A stretch of 46,912 nt of DNA from Clostridia bacterium (GTDB lineage: Bacteria; Bacillota; Clostridia; Christensenellales; Borkfalkiaceae): the NCBI GenBank assembly GCA_021204585.1, contig JAJPZC010000096.1, forward strand, positions 4,533 through 51,444, in the 5' to 3' direction. The notes beneath the pieces are model-generated. The model was not told the DNA's origin. It was given only the letters and a program-made list of their open reading frames with translations, and did no database searches. Of this stretch, positions 8,408 through 18,937 are shown in pieces (position 1 is the first letter of the stretch; every line of letters begins with the position of its first letter). A program made the position numbers and the translations under genes.

Positions 8408-8953
8408 TTACTTGTTCTCGCCATCTCCGGAGAAAGGATCTTCGGATGCTGCGGGAGCAGACTCTTCTGCAGGAGAACTCTCCAAAGGAGCCTCTACAGT
8501 ATCGGCTGCGGCATCGGAAGCTGCGGAAGCGGCCTCGCCGTCCTTCTTGCCCTTCTTCTTTTTATTGCCGTCATCTTCCTCGCCTTCGGGCTTCGGAGGA
8601 GCCACGGCGTCCGTCTGGTAGATGGCCTGGCGGTCGAACTTCATGTAGCACTTGCCGGAAATCTCGCTGCCTGTCTCAAGCACGAAGGTGTTCTCGTCCT
8701 CGTCAACCTCAACGACGATGCCGCATACGCCGCCTATCGTCTTGACCTTGTTGCCGGGCTTTACGTTGCCAAGAATGGCCTGAGCCTCCTTCTCCTGCTT
8801 CTTCTTCTTTCTGGAAGAGAACCACCAGAGCACGATTATAATCACAATGACGATAATCATTATGATAAGGATGCCGTATGAGCTCCAGAATGAGCTGCTG
8901 GAGTCATCATCGTCCAGCAGGGCTGTGATCATGGCCAGTAATGCGTTGATCAT
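8408..8953 (-). CDS. yajC: Preprotein translocase subunit YajC
   Basis: YajC is a small membrane protein associated with SecDF. The 181-residue product has one membrane helix (about residues 27-46, ILIIMIIVIVIIIVLWWF) followed by the conserved cytoplasmic patch RKKKKQEKEAQAILGNVKPGNKVKT-type and a GGVCGIVVEV beta segment. The last 70 residues are an Ala/Glu/Lys-rich low-complexity tail, longer than in the compact bacterial forms. I start at the ATG at 8953, with GGAG 8 nt upstream; the GTG three codons earlier sits on that ribosome site. It is separated from secDF by the SCIFF genes but belongs to the same functional set. Confidence 0.93.
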   Translation of the reverse strand: MINALLAMITALLDDDDSSSSFWSSYGILIIMIIVIVIIIVLWWFSSRKKKKQEKEAQAILGNVKPGNKVKTIGGVCGIVVEVDEDENTFVLETGSEISGKCYMKFDRQAIYQTDAVAPPKPEGEEDDGNKKKKGKKDGEAASAASDAAADTVEAPLESSPAEESAPAASEDPFSGDGENK

Positions 8954-8991
8954 ATGTAACACTCCGTGACTGATTGCTGATTTACTTTCTA

Positions 8992-9020
8992 ACTATAAAA
9001 TATCCGGCCCGTTTTTGCAA
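8992..9020 (-). promoter_or_regulatory. yajC promoter
   Basis: Minus-strand TTGCAA (9015-9020) and TATAGT (8992-8997) are 17 nt apart, about 40 nt before yajC. Confidence 0.7.
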
Positions 9021-9107
9021 GCGATTTTGGACTGTATCACTTCTATACACTAAAATTTCACAGTTTAGAGTACAGATTGCACAATAGCGTCCGCAACCCG
9101 TTGCGCC

Positions 9108-10361
<1,254 letters not shown>

Positions 10362-10404
10362 TTACGGACGTTTCCTCGCGCCCGTGGAAAAGGTTTGGAC
10401 TGGT

Positions 10405-11430
10405 TTAATAGAAGAAGCAGGCGTCTCCGAAGGAGAAGAAGCGGTACCTCTCCTGCACCGCCACGTTGTACACGTGGAGTATCTCTTCACGGCCGGTGAG
10501 GGCCGCAACAAGCATTATGAGCGTGCTTTCCGGCAGGTGGAAGTTGGTGATGAGTGCGTCCACACACTTGAACTTGTAAGGGGGATAGATGAATATGGAC
10601 GTGTCCCCCTTGCATGCATGCATGCAGCCGTTCTCGTCTGCAACGCTCTCCAGGGTGCGGACGGATGTCGTGCCCACGGCGATGACGCGCCTGCCCTCCC
10701 GCTTGGCAGCGTTTATGGCCTCTGCGGCCTCTGCGGAGACTTCGTAGTACTCAGAGTGCATCTGGTGGTCCGTTATGATGTCTTCCTTCACGGGGCGAAA
10801 GGTTCCAAGGCCAACGTGCAGAAGCACTTCCACTATCTGCACGCCCATGGAGCGTATCTTGTCCAGAAGCTCCGGGGTGAAGTGCAGGCCGGCCGTAGGG
10901 GCGGCTGCGGAGCCGTCCACCTTTGCGTATACGGTCTGGTACCGGGACTGGTCCTCAAGCTTCTTTTTGATGTACGGCGGAAGCGGCATGGTGCCGAGGC
11001 GCTCCAATATCTCCTCGAAGACCCCTTCGTACTCAAAGCGCACCACTCTCTCCCCCGTGGGCGTAACGGCCTCAACGGTCAAGGAAAGGCCATCCGAGAC
11101 GACTAGATGTCTGCCGGGCTGGCATTTGCGGCCGGGCTTTACAAGAACCTCCCAGCGGTCCTTGTCCATGCGCTTTAAAAGGAGCACCTCGACGTCCCCG
11201 CCGTGCTCCGTCTTCGCATACAGGCGGGCGGGGAGCACCTTGGTGTTGTTTACAACAAGGACGTCCCCGGACTTCAAGTAGTCCGTTATGTCCCTGAAGA
11301 TCCTGTGCTCTATCTCCTTGGTCTGTATGTTGTATACTAAAAGCCGAGAGCTGTCCCTCGGCTCTGCCGGGGTCTGCGCAATGAGCTCCTCCGGCAGTTC
11401 GTAGTAAAAGTCACTCTTCTTGTACTGCAT
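10405..11430 (-). CDS. queA: tRNA preQ1(34) S-adenosylmethionine ribosyltransferase-isomerase QueA
   Basis: QueA transfers and isomerises the ribosyl group of S-adenosylmethionine onto preQ1-modified tRNA to give epoxyqueuosine. The 341-residue product begins with the family N-terminus [28 protein letters not shown] and contains [13 protein letters not shown], the [10 protein letters not shown] motif near residue 180, [13 protein letters not shown] and [11 protein letters not shown], ending in the conserved [18 protein letters not shown] region. AAAGGACT precedes the ATG. It sits between ruvB (122-nt gap) and tgt (178-nt gap) on one strand; with tgt it supplies two queuosine steps. Confidence 0.96.
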   Translation of the reverse strand: MQYKKSDFYYELPEELIAQTPAEPRDSSRLLVYNIQTKEIEHRIFRDITDYLKSGDVLVVNNTKVLPARLYAKTEHGGDVEVLLLKRMDKDRWEVLVKPGRKCQPGRHLVVSDGLSLTVEAVTPTGERVVRFEYEGVFEEILERLGTMPLPPYIKKKLEDQSRYQTVYAKVDGSAAAPTAGLHFTPELLDKIRSMGVQIVEVLLHVGLGTFRPVKEDIITDHQMHSEYYEVSAEAAEAINAAKREGRRVIAVGTTSVRTLESVADENGCMHACKGDTSIFIYPPYKFKCVDALITNFHLPESTLIMLVAALTGREEILHVYNVAVQERYRFFSFGDACFFY

Positions 11431-11552
11431 ATCTCAGTCCTTTTGCAGGATGGTTGTATCTTTGTCCGTTGTGCGTATATCGCGCATATCCGGGCCTCTA
11501 TGGCCCGTATGACGGCCTCTGGCGGCCTTCTGTGAGGGAGCCTGCAACTGTG

Positions 11553-12650
11553 TCAGTTGCTGCCGTTCTGGCCCTTCTTGAGGTCCCTGTCGAATATGGA
11601 CAGCTGCTCACGCTGCGCGTTGGTGGGGCGGTAGCCGAGGTGTTCGTATCCGCCGGAAAGGATCATGCGGCCGCGGGGCGTGCGGGCTATGAAGCCCAGC
11701 TGAAGAAGATAGGGCTCATAGACGTCCTCTATGGTGCCGGGATCTTCGTTTATGGTGGCGGCGAGGGTCTCGAGGCCCACGGGCTTGCCTCCGAACTTCT
11801 CTATCATTGCGCGGAGCAGCGCGCGGTCCACTTCGTCCAGGCCGAGTTCATCCACTTCCATCTTCTGCAGGGCGTACTTTGCGTCCTCTAAGGTTACGTG
11901 GTCATTGCCTGCAACCGTGGCGAAGTCACGGACACGCTTTAAAAGCCTGTTGGCGATACGGGGCGTGCCGCGTGAGCGGCGCGAGATCTCCTCTGCGGCG
12001 TCATCGTCTATGGCTATGTCCAGCTTCTGAGCGGAGCGCAGGACTATCTCCTTGAGTTCCGAGGGAAGGTACATCTCAAGGCGCAGTGTGATGCCGAAGC
12101 GGTCACGGAGCGGGTTGGATATCATGCCGGCCTTCGTTGTGGCGCCAATGAGAGTGAACTTCTTGAGCCTGAAGCGGAAGTTGCGCGCGGACGGGCCCTT
12201 GCCCACTATGAGGTCTATGGAGTAGTCCTCCATAGCTGAATAGAGGATCTCCTCCACCGTGCGGTTGAGCCTGTGGATTTCATCTATGAAAAGCACGTCG
12301 CCGTCGTTGAGGTTGGTGAGGATGGCGGCGAGGTCGCCGCTGCGCTCTATGGCAGGGGCTGAGGTCATCTTCAGCGTCCCGCCCATCTCGTTGCATATGA
12401 TGTGCGCAAGCGTGGTCTTGCCAAGGCCTGGGGCGCCGTACAAGAGCACGTGCTCCAAAGGCTCCTCCCTCTTTTTGGCGGCGTCCATGTACACCTTGAG
12501 GTTCTCTTTTATCTTGCTCTGGCCGACATACGCATCCAAAGTCTTGGGTCTGAGAATGTTTTCCTCCTCGTCCATGGACCCCTTGGTGCTCTTCACAAGC
12601 CTTTCGTCTTCGCCAAAGTTTTCTATCTGGTCATCATCGCCGAAAAACAT
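11553..12650 (-). CDS. ruvB: Holliday junction branch migration ATPase RuvB
   Basis: RuvB is the hexameric AAA+ motor that drives branch migration of Holliday junctions with RuvA. The 365-residue product has Walker A GAPGLGKT at 72-79, Walker [12 protein letters not shown] near 125, sensor [10 protein letters not shown] near 170 and arginine-finger/sensor II regions. The C-terminal winged-helix DNA-binding domain ends RTPRGR followed by a tyrosine-rich tail. The first 30 residues form an acidic extension before the conserved [12 protein letters not shown]. The coding order ruvC-ruvA-ruvB, with 162- and 123-nt gaps, implies co-transcription from upstream of ruvC. Confidence 0.97.
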   Translation of the reverse strand: MFFGDDDQIENFGEDERLVKSTKGSMDEEENILRPKTLDAYVGQSKIKENLKVYMDAAKKREEPLEHVLLYGAPGLGKTTLAHIICNEMGGTLKMTSAPAIERSGDLAAILTNLNDGDVLFIDEIHRLNRTVEEILYSAMEDYSIDLIVGKGPSARNFRFRLKKFTLIGATTKAGMISNPLRDRFGITLRLEMYLPSELKEIVLRSAQKLDIAIDDDAAEEISRRSRGTPRIANRLLKRVRDFATVAGNDHVTLEDAKYALQKMEVDELGLDEVDRALLRAMIEKFGGKPVGLETLAATINEDPGTIEDVYEPYLLQLGFIARTPRGRMILSGGYEHLGYRPTNAQREQLSIFDRDLKKGQNGSN

Positions 12651-12773
12651 AGCTTCTGTGTCCTCAGTTCATTCACGGCATCCCCTTGAAGGGTGCCTCA
12701 GTCATATGCATGCCCACGCAAAGGAGCATGGGGTGTGTTCTTGCGGATGCGGCAGGCCGCAGCAGGCGGACTG

Positions 12774-13361
12774 CTACATGGAGCGGAGGGCGAAGTAGAG
12801 GATGTCCTCCACGGACTTTGCGCCCTGGGCCTTGGCCTTGGAGATGGCCTTGGTGCACTCCGTGCGGGTGAAGCCGAGGGTCATGAGAGCCACGATGGCG
12901 TCTTCATCGCCGTCTGCGGGAGGCAGGATTACGGAGCCGTCCGGGGCCGGGATCTCGGCGGAGCCCATCTTCTCGCGAAGATCTACTATAATTCTTTCCG
13001 CGGTCTTCTTTCCCATGCCCTTGACAGAGGCAAGCTTCTTGATATCCGACGTGGCTATTGCCATGGCAACGTCTGCCACGGTGAGCGTGGAAAGGACTGC
13101 TATGCCAAGCTTGGGGCCCACGCCGGAGACGGACGTGAGCTGCAGGAACATGCGCTTTTCCTCAAGCGACGAGAACCCGTACAGGGTTACGCCGTCCTCG
13201 CGGACCTGCATGCTGGTATACAGGGCCCCCTCCTTCTTGCCCGCAAGCTGCGTCCTTGCGGTGCCGGAGATAAGCACCTCAAAGCCTATCCCGCTGTCCG
13301 TTACTATGAGTGCGGAGTCTGAATCCAGCTCCGCTATTTCCCCTTTCAAGTATCCTATCAT
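12774..13361 (-). CDS. ruvA: Holliday junction binding protein RuvA
   Basis: RuvA binds four-way junctions as a tetramer and loads RuvB. The 195-residue product has the N-terminal OB domain (MIGYLKGEIAEL), the paired helix-hairpin-helix region with LTSVSGVGPKLGIAVLS and LASVKGMGKKTAERIIVDL at about 70-130, and the short C-terminal RuvB-interaction domain (ALMTLGFTRTECTKAI). AAGGAAG lies 5 nt before the ATG, and the same heptamer occurs again 12 nt upstream. Confidence 0.96.
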   Translation of the reverse strand: MIGYLKGEIAELDSDSALIVTDSGIGFEVLISGTARTQLAGKKEGALYTSMQVREDGVTLYGFSSLEEKRMFLQLTSVSGVGPKLGIAVLSTLTVADVAMAIATSDIKKLASVKGMGKKTAERIIVDLREKMGSAEIPAPDGSVILPPADGDEDAIVALMTLGFTRTECTKAISKAKAQGAKSVEDILYFALRSM

Positions 13362-13523
13362 CTGTGCTTCCTTCTATGCTTCCTTCTTTCATTGCGGCAT
13401 ATGTGCCGCCGTATGACCTTCAGAGGCCTATTATAAGCCCTTGTGCGGGCATGTATTCATATGGATGTATCTTTGCCCTGAGACGGCTTTTGGCCGCTGT
13501 GGCGCGCCAGGAGCCGCGTGAGG

Positions 13524-14021
13524 CTACTGGATGTTGAAGAGCCTGCCGAAGCGGGACGTGCTGGCGTGGCAGAGTGCGATTGCGAGAGCGTCTGCGGCGT
13601 CGTCCGGGCGGGGTATCTTGTCCAGGTGGAGCATGGTGGTGACGACGTGCATCATCTGCACCTTGTCCGCCTTGCCGTAGCCGGTCACGGCCTGCTTTAC
13701 CTGGTTGGGAGTGTACTCGTAGAGCTTCCCCGTGTATTTTATGCAAGTCAAGAGTATGACTCCCCTTGCATGAGCTACGGGGATGCCGGTAGTTATGTTC
13801 TTGGAGAAGAAGAGCTCTTCAACGGAGATCTCGTCCGGCTTGTATTTGTTGAGAAGCTGGTTGACGCCGTCCTCTAATTTGGCAAGGCGCACGGGAAGGG
13901 TCTCATCCTTCGGGGTGAGCACCACGCCGTAGTCTATGGCCACGCAGCTGTCGTCCCTGCGCTTTTCTATTACGCCGTATCCCATCGTGCCGAGGCCGGG
14001 GTCTATGCCGAGTATTATCAT
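13524..14021 (-). CDS. ruvC: Crossover junction endodeoxyribonuclease RuvC
   Basis: RuvC cuts Holliday junctions symmetrically. The 165-residue product has the RNase H-like acidic residues in GIDPG (Asp7), VEELFF (Glu near 67) and the paired Asp of RPDDAADALAIALCH near 140. I start at the ATG at 14021 (MIILGIDPG), preceded by AAGGA; an in-frame extension to 14054 adds residues absent from the family. It is the first gene of the ruvCAB-queA-tgt run and faces argH across an overlapping promoter region. Confidence 0.96.
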   Translation of the reverse strand: MIILGIDPGLGTMGYGVIEKRRDDSCVAIDYGVVLTPKDETLPVRLAKLEDGVNQLLNKYKPDEISVEELFFSKNITTGIPVAHARGVILLTCIKYTGKLYEYTPNQVKQAVTGYGKADKVQMMHVVTTMLHLDKIPRPDDAADALAIALCHASTSRFGRLFNIQ

Positions 14022-14038
14022 GCCTTTTCCTTCGCAAA

Positions 14039-14071
14039 AAACTTGATAATTCAAGTTTCTTACATTATAAT
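14039..14071 (+). promoter_or_regulatory. argH promoter with overlapping 20-nt palindrome; divergent ruvC -10
   Basis: TTGATA (14043-14048) and TATAAT (14066-14071) are 17 nt apart, facing argH. The palindrome AAACTTGA-taat-TCAAGTTT (14039-14058) covers the -35. Read on the other strand, ATTATA at 14064-14069 gives a TATAAT for ruvC whose -35 is poor, and the palindrome then lies just downstream of it. A regulator bound here could act on both genes. The site is not a clear match to the TGAAT/ATTCA arginine repressor box. Confidence 0.7.
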
Positions 14072-14207
14072 GTCATTGTAATAAATTTTTGATCATAAGT
14101 CAACTTAATGCGGGAATTCGGCGCTCCTCCAAAGGGCTTTCCCTTGCGCCTGCAAGGACAGTCTGCACGGGTGCAAGGCCGCATTGAGAAGACCTTTCAG
14201 GTACCAC

Positions 14208-15599
14208 ATGAGCAGCGAGAACAAACTCTGGGCCGGGCGCTTTGCCGGCGGCACGGCAAAGAACGCAGACATCTTCAACGACTCCCTCCCCTTTGACCGG
14301 GCCCTCTGGAAGCAGGACATAACGGCCTCCATAGCCCACGCCCACATGCTTGGCCACCAGCAGATTATCTCTGAGGATGAGTGCAATTCAATTACAGCCG
14401 GCCTTGAGTCCATCTACAAGGACATAGAGTCCGGAGCCCTCATTATGCAGGGCGCAGAGGACATCCATTCCTTCGTGGAGAATGAGCTTGTGAAGCGCAT
14501 AGGAGATGCCGGAAAGAAGCTCCACACCGCCAGATCCCGCAATGACCAGGTTGCAACAGACTTCCGCCTCTATGTCCGGGACACCATGGATGCCACAACA
14601 GATGCCCTTGTGGGCCTAGTTAAAGCCCTCCTCGCTCTTGCAGAGAAAGGCACCAAGTACATCATGCCGGGCTATACGCACCTCAGAAAGGCGCAGCCCA
14701 TGTGCGCAGGGCACTTCTGGAACGCCTATGCAGAGATGTTCCTCCGCGATCTGGACCGCATGGCAGACTCCAGGATACGCATGAACATTATGCCGCTTGG
14801 AAGCGGTGCTTTGGCCGGGACGTCTTACACCATAAACCGCTTCATGGTGGCGGATGAGCTTGGCTTTGAACGCCCCTGCGACAACTCCCTGGACGGCGTC
14901 TCAGACCGCGACTACGTCTGCGAGTACCTCTTCGACGGCTCCCTCATAATGAGCCACTTGTCCCGTCTCTGCGAGGACATAATCTTGTACACCACAGAGG
15001 AGTTCGGCTACTTTGAGATAGCGGACGAATACTCCACCGGCTCCTCCATCATGCCCCAGAAGAAGAACCCGGACATACCGGAGCTCATGAGAGGCAAGAC
15101 GGGACGCGTGTACGGACACCTCATGGCAATGCTTACGACCCTGAAGGGCATTCCCCTTGCATATGACAAGGACCTGCAGGAAGACAAGGAAGGGTTTTTT
15201 GACGCCGAGAAGCAGGTCATATCCTGCGTCTCCATAATGGCAGAGATGCTTGGCGGCATCTCATACAAGCCGGAGCGCATGGCCAAGGCCGCTGAGGGCG
15301 AGTTCTGCTGCGCCACGGACGTTGCGGACTACCTTGCGAAGAAGGGCATGCCTTTCCGCAGCGCGCACGGCGTCGTAGGCGCCATTGTGCGGGACTGCAT
15401 ACAGAATGGGAAAACCCTCCAGACAATGTCCACGGCGGACTACAAAGCCTTCTCCGACCTCTTCGAGGACGACATCCTCGAGATTGTGAAGGGCAAGAAC
15501 TGCGCCTACGCCCGCTCTTCCTTCGGCGGCGCCTCACCCCTCTGCGTGCGTGAGAACATCCAGTCCATCAAAAAGCGCCTCAAGGCCTACGAAGACTGA
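14208..15599 (+). CDS. argH: Argininosuccinate lyase
   Basis: ArgH makes arginine and fumarate from argininosuccinate, the last step of arginine synthesis. The 463-residue product belongs to the fumarase/aspartase superfamily: LWAGRF at the N-terminus, the HTARSRNDQV substrate-binding motif near 100, the PGYTHLRKAQP region with the catalytic His near 155, and the signature GSSIMPQKKNPD near 280 with the catalytic Ser. The start is the ATG at 14208; no strong ribosome site is visible, only AGG 8 nt upstream, and the leader is about 130 nt long. No other arginine gene is nearby. Its last codons and stop are part of a short direct duplication. Confidence 0.96.
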   Translation: MSSENKLWAGRFAGGTAKNADIFNDSLPFDRALWKQDITASIAHAHMLGHQQIISEDECNSITAGLESIYKDIESGALIMQGAEDIHSFVENELVKRIGDAGKKLHTARSRNDQVATDFRLYVRDTMDATTDALVGLVKALLALAEKGTKYIMPGYTHLRKAQPMCAGHFWNAYAEMFLRDLDRMADSRIRMNIMPLGSGALAGTSYTINRFMVADELGFERPCDNSLDGVSDRDYVCEYLFDGSLIMSHLSRLCEDIILYTTEEFGYFEIADEYSTGSSIMPQKKNPDIPELMRGKTGRVYGHLMAMLTTLKGIPLAYDKDLQEDKEGFFDAEKQVISCVSIMAEMLGGISYKPERMAKAAEGEFCCATDVADYLAKKGMPFRSAHGVVGAIVRDCIQNGKTLQTMSTADYKAFSDLFEDDILEIVKGKNCAYARSSFGGASPLCVRENIQSIKKRLKAYED

Positions 15600-15696
15600 A
15601 CCGCCTTCCAAACAACACATAAAAAACCCAGACATACGGCGCATTAGGTTAATGTATGAGACTGAACCGCCTTCCAAACAACACATAAAAAACCCA
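15594..15696. repeat. 37-bp direct duplication including the argH stop codon
   Basis: An identical 37-bp segment beginning GACTGAACCGCC occurs at 15594-15630 and 15660-15696, 66 bp apart. The first copy contains the argH stop. The duplication left a second copy of the gene tail ahead of the terminator. Confidence 0.9.
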
Positions 15697-15698
15697 TT

Positions 15699-15727
15699 AA
15701 GATCCGCTATATCAGCGGGTCTTTTGT
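15699..15727 (+). terminator. argH intrinsic terminator
   Basis: AAGATCCGCT (15699-15708) pairs with AGCGGGTCTT (15714-15723), one G-U pair, loop ATATC, followed by TTTGTT. Confidence 0.85.
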
Positions 15728-15940
15728 TATCCGGGCTGCAAATCCAAAATGCCTCGCCCTTGGCGTCAGCCCTGCCTTAGGGAGGGTTCATTTTACCCTT
15801 ACACTTATTATTGTACCCACTTTTGGGCCGTTTTAAACATGAATCTGAAACTTTCTCAAGTTTTTCACCAGATTTTTTTCTATTGTACATAAAGTAACGT
15901 TATAATGCGGCCTGGAATCTCAAAAGAGGGGGACTTTTAC

Positions 15941-16237
15941 GAATCTGCAAGATTTTTGTTTAAAATGCGCTGAAATCTGCCTCATCCGGCAAAAAAAACG
16001 CATTTCAAACACATGACGTGTTTAAGATTGAATTTGAAGCGCAAGATATAAGGCCCTCTTCCGTTATGGTTGAGGGTCTTTTGATGATAATGAATCTTGT
16101 GCAGGATTTTTGTTCTAAGCGCTCTGGATCTGCCTCAGCCGGCAGAAAAAACGCATTTCGAACAGATTATGTGCTTAAGATTGAGTTTTGCTTCCTGTTG
16201 AAAGGCCCTAGTCCCTGAGGGGTGAGAGCCTTGGTTT
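15941..16237. repeat. Two diverged tandem copies of a ~145-bp non-coding unit
   Basis: The segments 15941-16083 and 16092-16237 align along their whole length by eye. Shared landmarks are GAATCT..GCA.GATTTTTGTT, ATCTGCCTCA.CCGGCA, AAAACGCATTTC.AACA, TTAAGATTGA.TTT and a closing AAGGCCCT. Each copy ends in a hairpin of the form AAGGCCCT...GAG.G.CTT. No open frame is shared, so this is a repeated structured element or RNA-like unit, function unknown. Confidence 0.6.
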
Positions 16238-16332
16238 TCGTATGAGATTGTTCCCGGCAGGATTGCAGCTTCTGCTCTGCCAAGGTTGTATAGCAGCGTG
16301 TAACTGCACCCCCATTATGAAGAGTACAATGA

Positions 16333-16470
16333 AAATTTTGCAGCCGCAGTGCAATTTTTTCATAGGGTACCAGACGAAACTCCTTGAAATTTTGCATAAG
16401 CAGTGCAAAATTTACGAAAATGGGCCAGTATAAAGGCCCTCTTCCGTTATGGATGAGAGCCTTGGTTTTC
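16333..16470. repeat. Two successive A/T-rich inverted repeats and a third copy of the 15.9-kb unit tail
   Basis: At 16386-16412 AAATTTTGCA and TGCAAAATTT form a perfect 10-bp inverted repeat; just upstream, about 16331-16361, a weaker version has the same core GCA...GCAGTGCAA. At 16431-16470 the terminator-like AAGGCCCTC...GAGAGCCTT hairpin recurs, matching the tail of the preceding units. On the minus strand it lies 23 nt beyond the GH3 stop and could terminate that gene, although its U-tract is poor. Confidence 0.5.
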
Positions 16471-16492
16471 GTATGAGATTGTCCCCTGCGGG

Positions 16493-18937
16493 TTACTTCT
16501 GCTGCTCTGCCTGTGCGGCCTTGAGGGCAAGGGCCGTGGTGGCGACACGCTGGGCGGCGGTCTGGAGCTGGAGCATGGAGACGCGGCCGGCCTTGAGGCC
16601 CTTCAAGACTTTCTTGTAGTCGACTTTGCTGCCGGGCATGTAGATGTCCGTGGTGGTGAGAACGAGTGCCGGGTCAGGGAAGTCGTACAGGGAGCCTTTC
16701 TCGGGCTTGAGGCCCTTTATTACCCAGTCCGTCATGCAAAGGCCCGTGTAGTTCCACTCTCCCCTTAAGATGTCCGTGCAGAGGTCCATGTTCTCTGAGG
16801 TATGCTTGCCGTTGAGAAGGTTGTATGAGGACATTATGGCCTTGGGGCTGGCTTTCTGGATGCAGATGGCAAAGCCCTTGAGATAGATCTCGCGCATGGC
16901 GCGCTCCGAGACGTTGGAGCTGTTGAAGTAGCGGTTGGTCTCCTGGTTGTTGGCGGCAAAGTGCTTTATGGTTACGCCTCTCCCGGGATGGGCCTGCACG
17001 CCTTCCGTTACGGCGGCGGCCATGATGCCGGAGATTAAGGGGTCTTCGGAGTAGTACTCGTAGTTGCGGCCGCAGTAGGGCGTCCTGTGGATGTTGAGCG
17101 CAGGCGCAAGCCAGAAGTCTATGTGGAAAATTTCCATCTCTAGACCTACCATGTCTCCGCAAAGGCGGGCATAGTCCGGGTTCCAGGACTGTGCGAGGGC
17201 GGTGCCGATGGGGATTGCCGTGCAGTACTGCTCCTGCATCTCGGTGCCCTTCGGAAGCTTCGGCGGCTTGAAGAACATCTTGACTATCCCGGGCGTGAAC
17301 TCCAGTATGCTCTCCGGAAGAGCCATCTGATATGCGTGGGCGCCCTTCTTGTCCACGAAGTATTTCTCGCTTAAGCGTATTCCCGCAGGGCCGTCGGAGA
17401 GAACCATGCTGGGATAATTTGCAACCTTGTGGGTCTCGCCTGCGGCTCCCGCCACCGTTGCCGCGGATATGCCAACGGCTGCCGCTATGCCGCCGTGGGG
17501 GTCAAAGTAGCCCATCGTAAGGTGCGCCAGTTCATCCACGGACAGCTTCTGTATATCTTCGGAGATCTCATTGCGGATGTCGTAGTCCGCCGTCTCGGTT
17601 ATGAAGGAAGACGGGTCAACTTTGAGCTCCGGTACGTATGCATCCTCTGCGGCCTTCAAGAGGGCGCTGCGCTTTGCGGACGTGTCTGCAGACCAGTCTG
17701 CAAAACCGGGGTTGCCCAGAAGGTTCTTTACCTTCCGCACTATGATGTCCCTCTCAAGGGACAGCTTTGCCACAGGGAAGACGCTTGCGGAGTCCGTGCC
17801 GGCGAGGACAACGTACGTGCCCTTCTCCAGGACGTATGCTGCGGCCCGGGCGTCGTATGAGGCTAGAAGGCGCATGTCAAATGCGGCCGTGGCAAGCTCC
17901 GTCTCGCCGGGCTCCAAGGCCCTGGTCTTTTTGAAGCCGGCAAGGTCCTTCACGGGCTTGTCCAGCTTGCCTTCGGGGCAGGATACGTATATTTCAAGGA
18001 CTTCCTTGCCGGTGTATGAGCCGGTGTTGGTTATAGCGGTCGTTACGGACACCTTGGTGCCGTCCATGGTGATGCGCGAATCGCCGAGGGAGAATGTTGT
18101 GTAGCTCAAGCCATATCCGAAGGGATAAAGGGCGGGCTTGTCTGCCGCCTCCGTCCAGCGGTATCCGACGTATATGCCCTCTTTGTATGAGGTTGTGTCC
18201 CTCTCGCCGAAGGTGCCCACGGACGGATAGTTGTCTGCCGTGGCCCATGTGGTGGCAAGCTTGCCGGACGGGGTTGCGGTGCCGAGGATTATGTCTGCAA
18301 GGGCCGTGCCGGTGCCGACGCCCAGCTGCGAGAGGACAAGAATGTTCTTCACGTCCATGACGGGCGTAAGGTCTACGGGCCCGCCTACGTTTAAGACAAG
18401 CATGAACTTCTCATGCTTTTCATTGAGCGCCAGGATGTCCCTCTTCTCCGTCTCGCTTAAAAGAAGGTCTCCGGGCGTTGCGGTGCGGTCTGTGCCCTCG
18501 CCGGAGATGCGGGTCAAGACGTATATGCATGGATCTTCTGCAGGTGCGTCCAGCGGGAGCTCATATTCAGGCTGTGCCATTATGGCGCCGAGTGCTTCCA
18601 GCATGGCAAGGGTGTGGTGCTTCCTTGCAGATGCCTTCACGTCCTTTACGAACTGCTCATGAGCCTTCACCAGGACGTCCTCATACGCCTCCAGCCAGGC
18701 GGTTGTGGTAATCTCAAAGCCTGCGTCCTGCAAGCCCTGCTCCACGGACACGTGGAAGCGGGAGTTCACCTCGCCGGAGCCGGTGCCGCCCTTTATGGTG
18801 TGGCGTATGCCGCCGCCGTATGCGGCTATCCTGCAGGGCTTTCCAAGAGGAAAGCTTCCGTCTGTTTTAAGGAGCACGGTGCACTCCGCCCATCCGGGGT
18901 GCAGCATCTCTATATGCTCTTTCTCGTATTCGTTCAT
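16493..18937 (-). CDS. GH3 beta-glycosidase with permuted (C-domain first) architecture
   Basis: This is a family 3 glycoside hydrolase, probably a beta-glucosidase acting in the cytoplasm, since no signal peptide is seen. In the 814-residue product the domain order is inverted. The alpha/beta sandwich domain comes first (about 1-270, LVLNVGGPVDLT, LSQLGVGTGTALADIILG), then the fibronectin-III-like domain (about 270-390, FGYGLSYTTF, VKDLAGFKKT). The catalytic barrel comes last (about 430-790), with GRNYEYYSEDPLISG, KHFAANNQETNR, SSYNLLNGKHTSEN and the nucleophile Asp737 in GLCMTDW. This BA order is known in some ruminal and clostridial GH3 enzymes. The substrate cannot be told from sequence. 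GGAGG is 11 nt before the ATG. No regulator or transporter is adjacent. Confidence 0.92.
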   Translation of the reverse strand: MNEYEKEHIEMLHPGWAECTVLLKTDGSFPLGKPCRIAAYGGGIRHTIKGGTGSGEVNSRFHVSVEQGLQDAGFEITTTAWLEAYEDVLVKAHEQFVKDVKASARKHHTLAMLEALGAIMAQPEYELPLDAPAEDPCIYVLTRISGEGTDRTATPGDLLLSETEKRDILALNEKHEKFMLVLNVGGPVDLTPVMDVKNILVLSQLGVGTGTALADIILGTATPSGKLATTWATADNYPSVGTFGERDTTSYKEGIYVGYRWTEAADKPALYPFGYGLSYTTFSLGDSRITMDGTKVSVTTAITNTGSYTGKEVLEIYVSCPEGKLDKPVKDLAGFKKTRALEPGETELATAAFDMRLLASYDARAAAYVLEKGTYVVLAGTDSASVFPVAKLSLERDIIVRKVKNLLGNPGFADWSADTSAKRSALLKAAEDAYVPELKVDPSSFITETADYDIRNEISEDIQKLSVDELAHLTMGYFDPHGGIAAAVGISAATVAGAAGETHKVANYPSMVLSDGPAGIRLSEKYFVDKKGAHAYQMALPESILEFTPGIVKMFFKPPKLPKGTEMQEQYCTAIPIGTALAQSWNPDYARLCGDMVGLEMEIFHIDFWLAPALNIHRTPYCGRNYEYYSEDPLISGIMAAAVTEGVQAHPGRGVTIKHFAANNQETNRYFNSSNVSERAMREIYLKGFAICIQKASPKAIMSSYNLLNGKHTSENMDLCTDILRGEWNYTGLCMTDWVIKGLKPEKGSLYDFPDPALVLTTTDIYMPGSKVDYKKVLKGLKAGRVSMLQLQTAAQRVATTALALKAAQAEQQK

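Noticed and set aside
14071-14207. Riboswitch or T-box in the long argH leader
   Set aside because: I found no T-box sequence (UGGNACC), antiterminator or terminator hairpin; the leader may simply be untranslated sequence.
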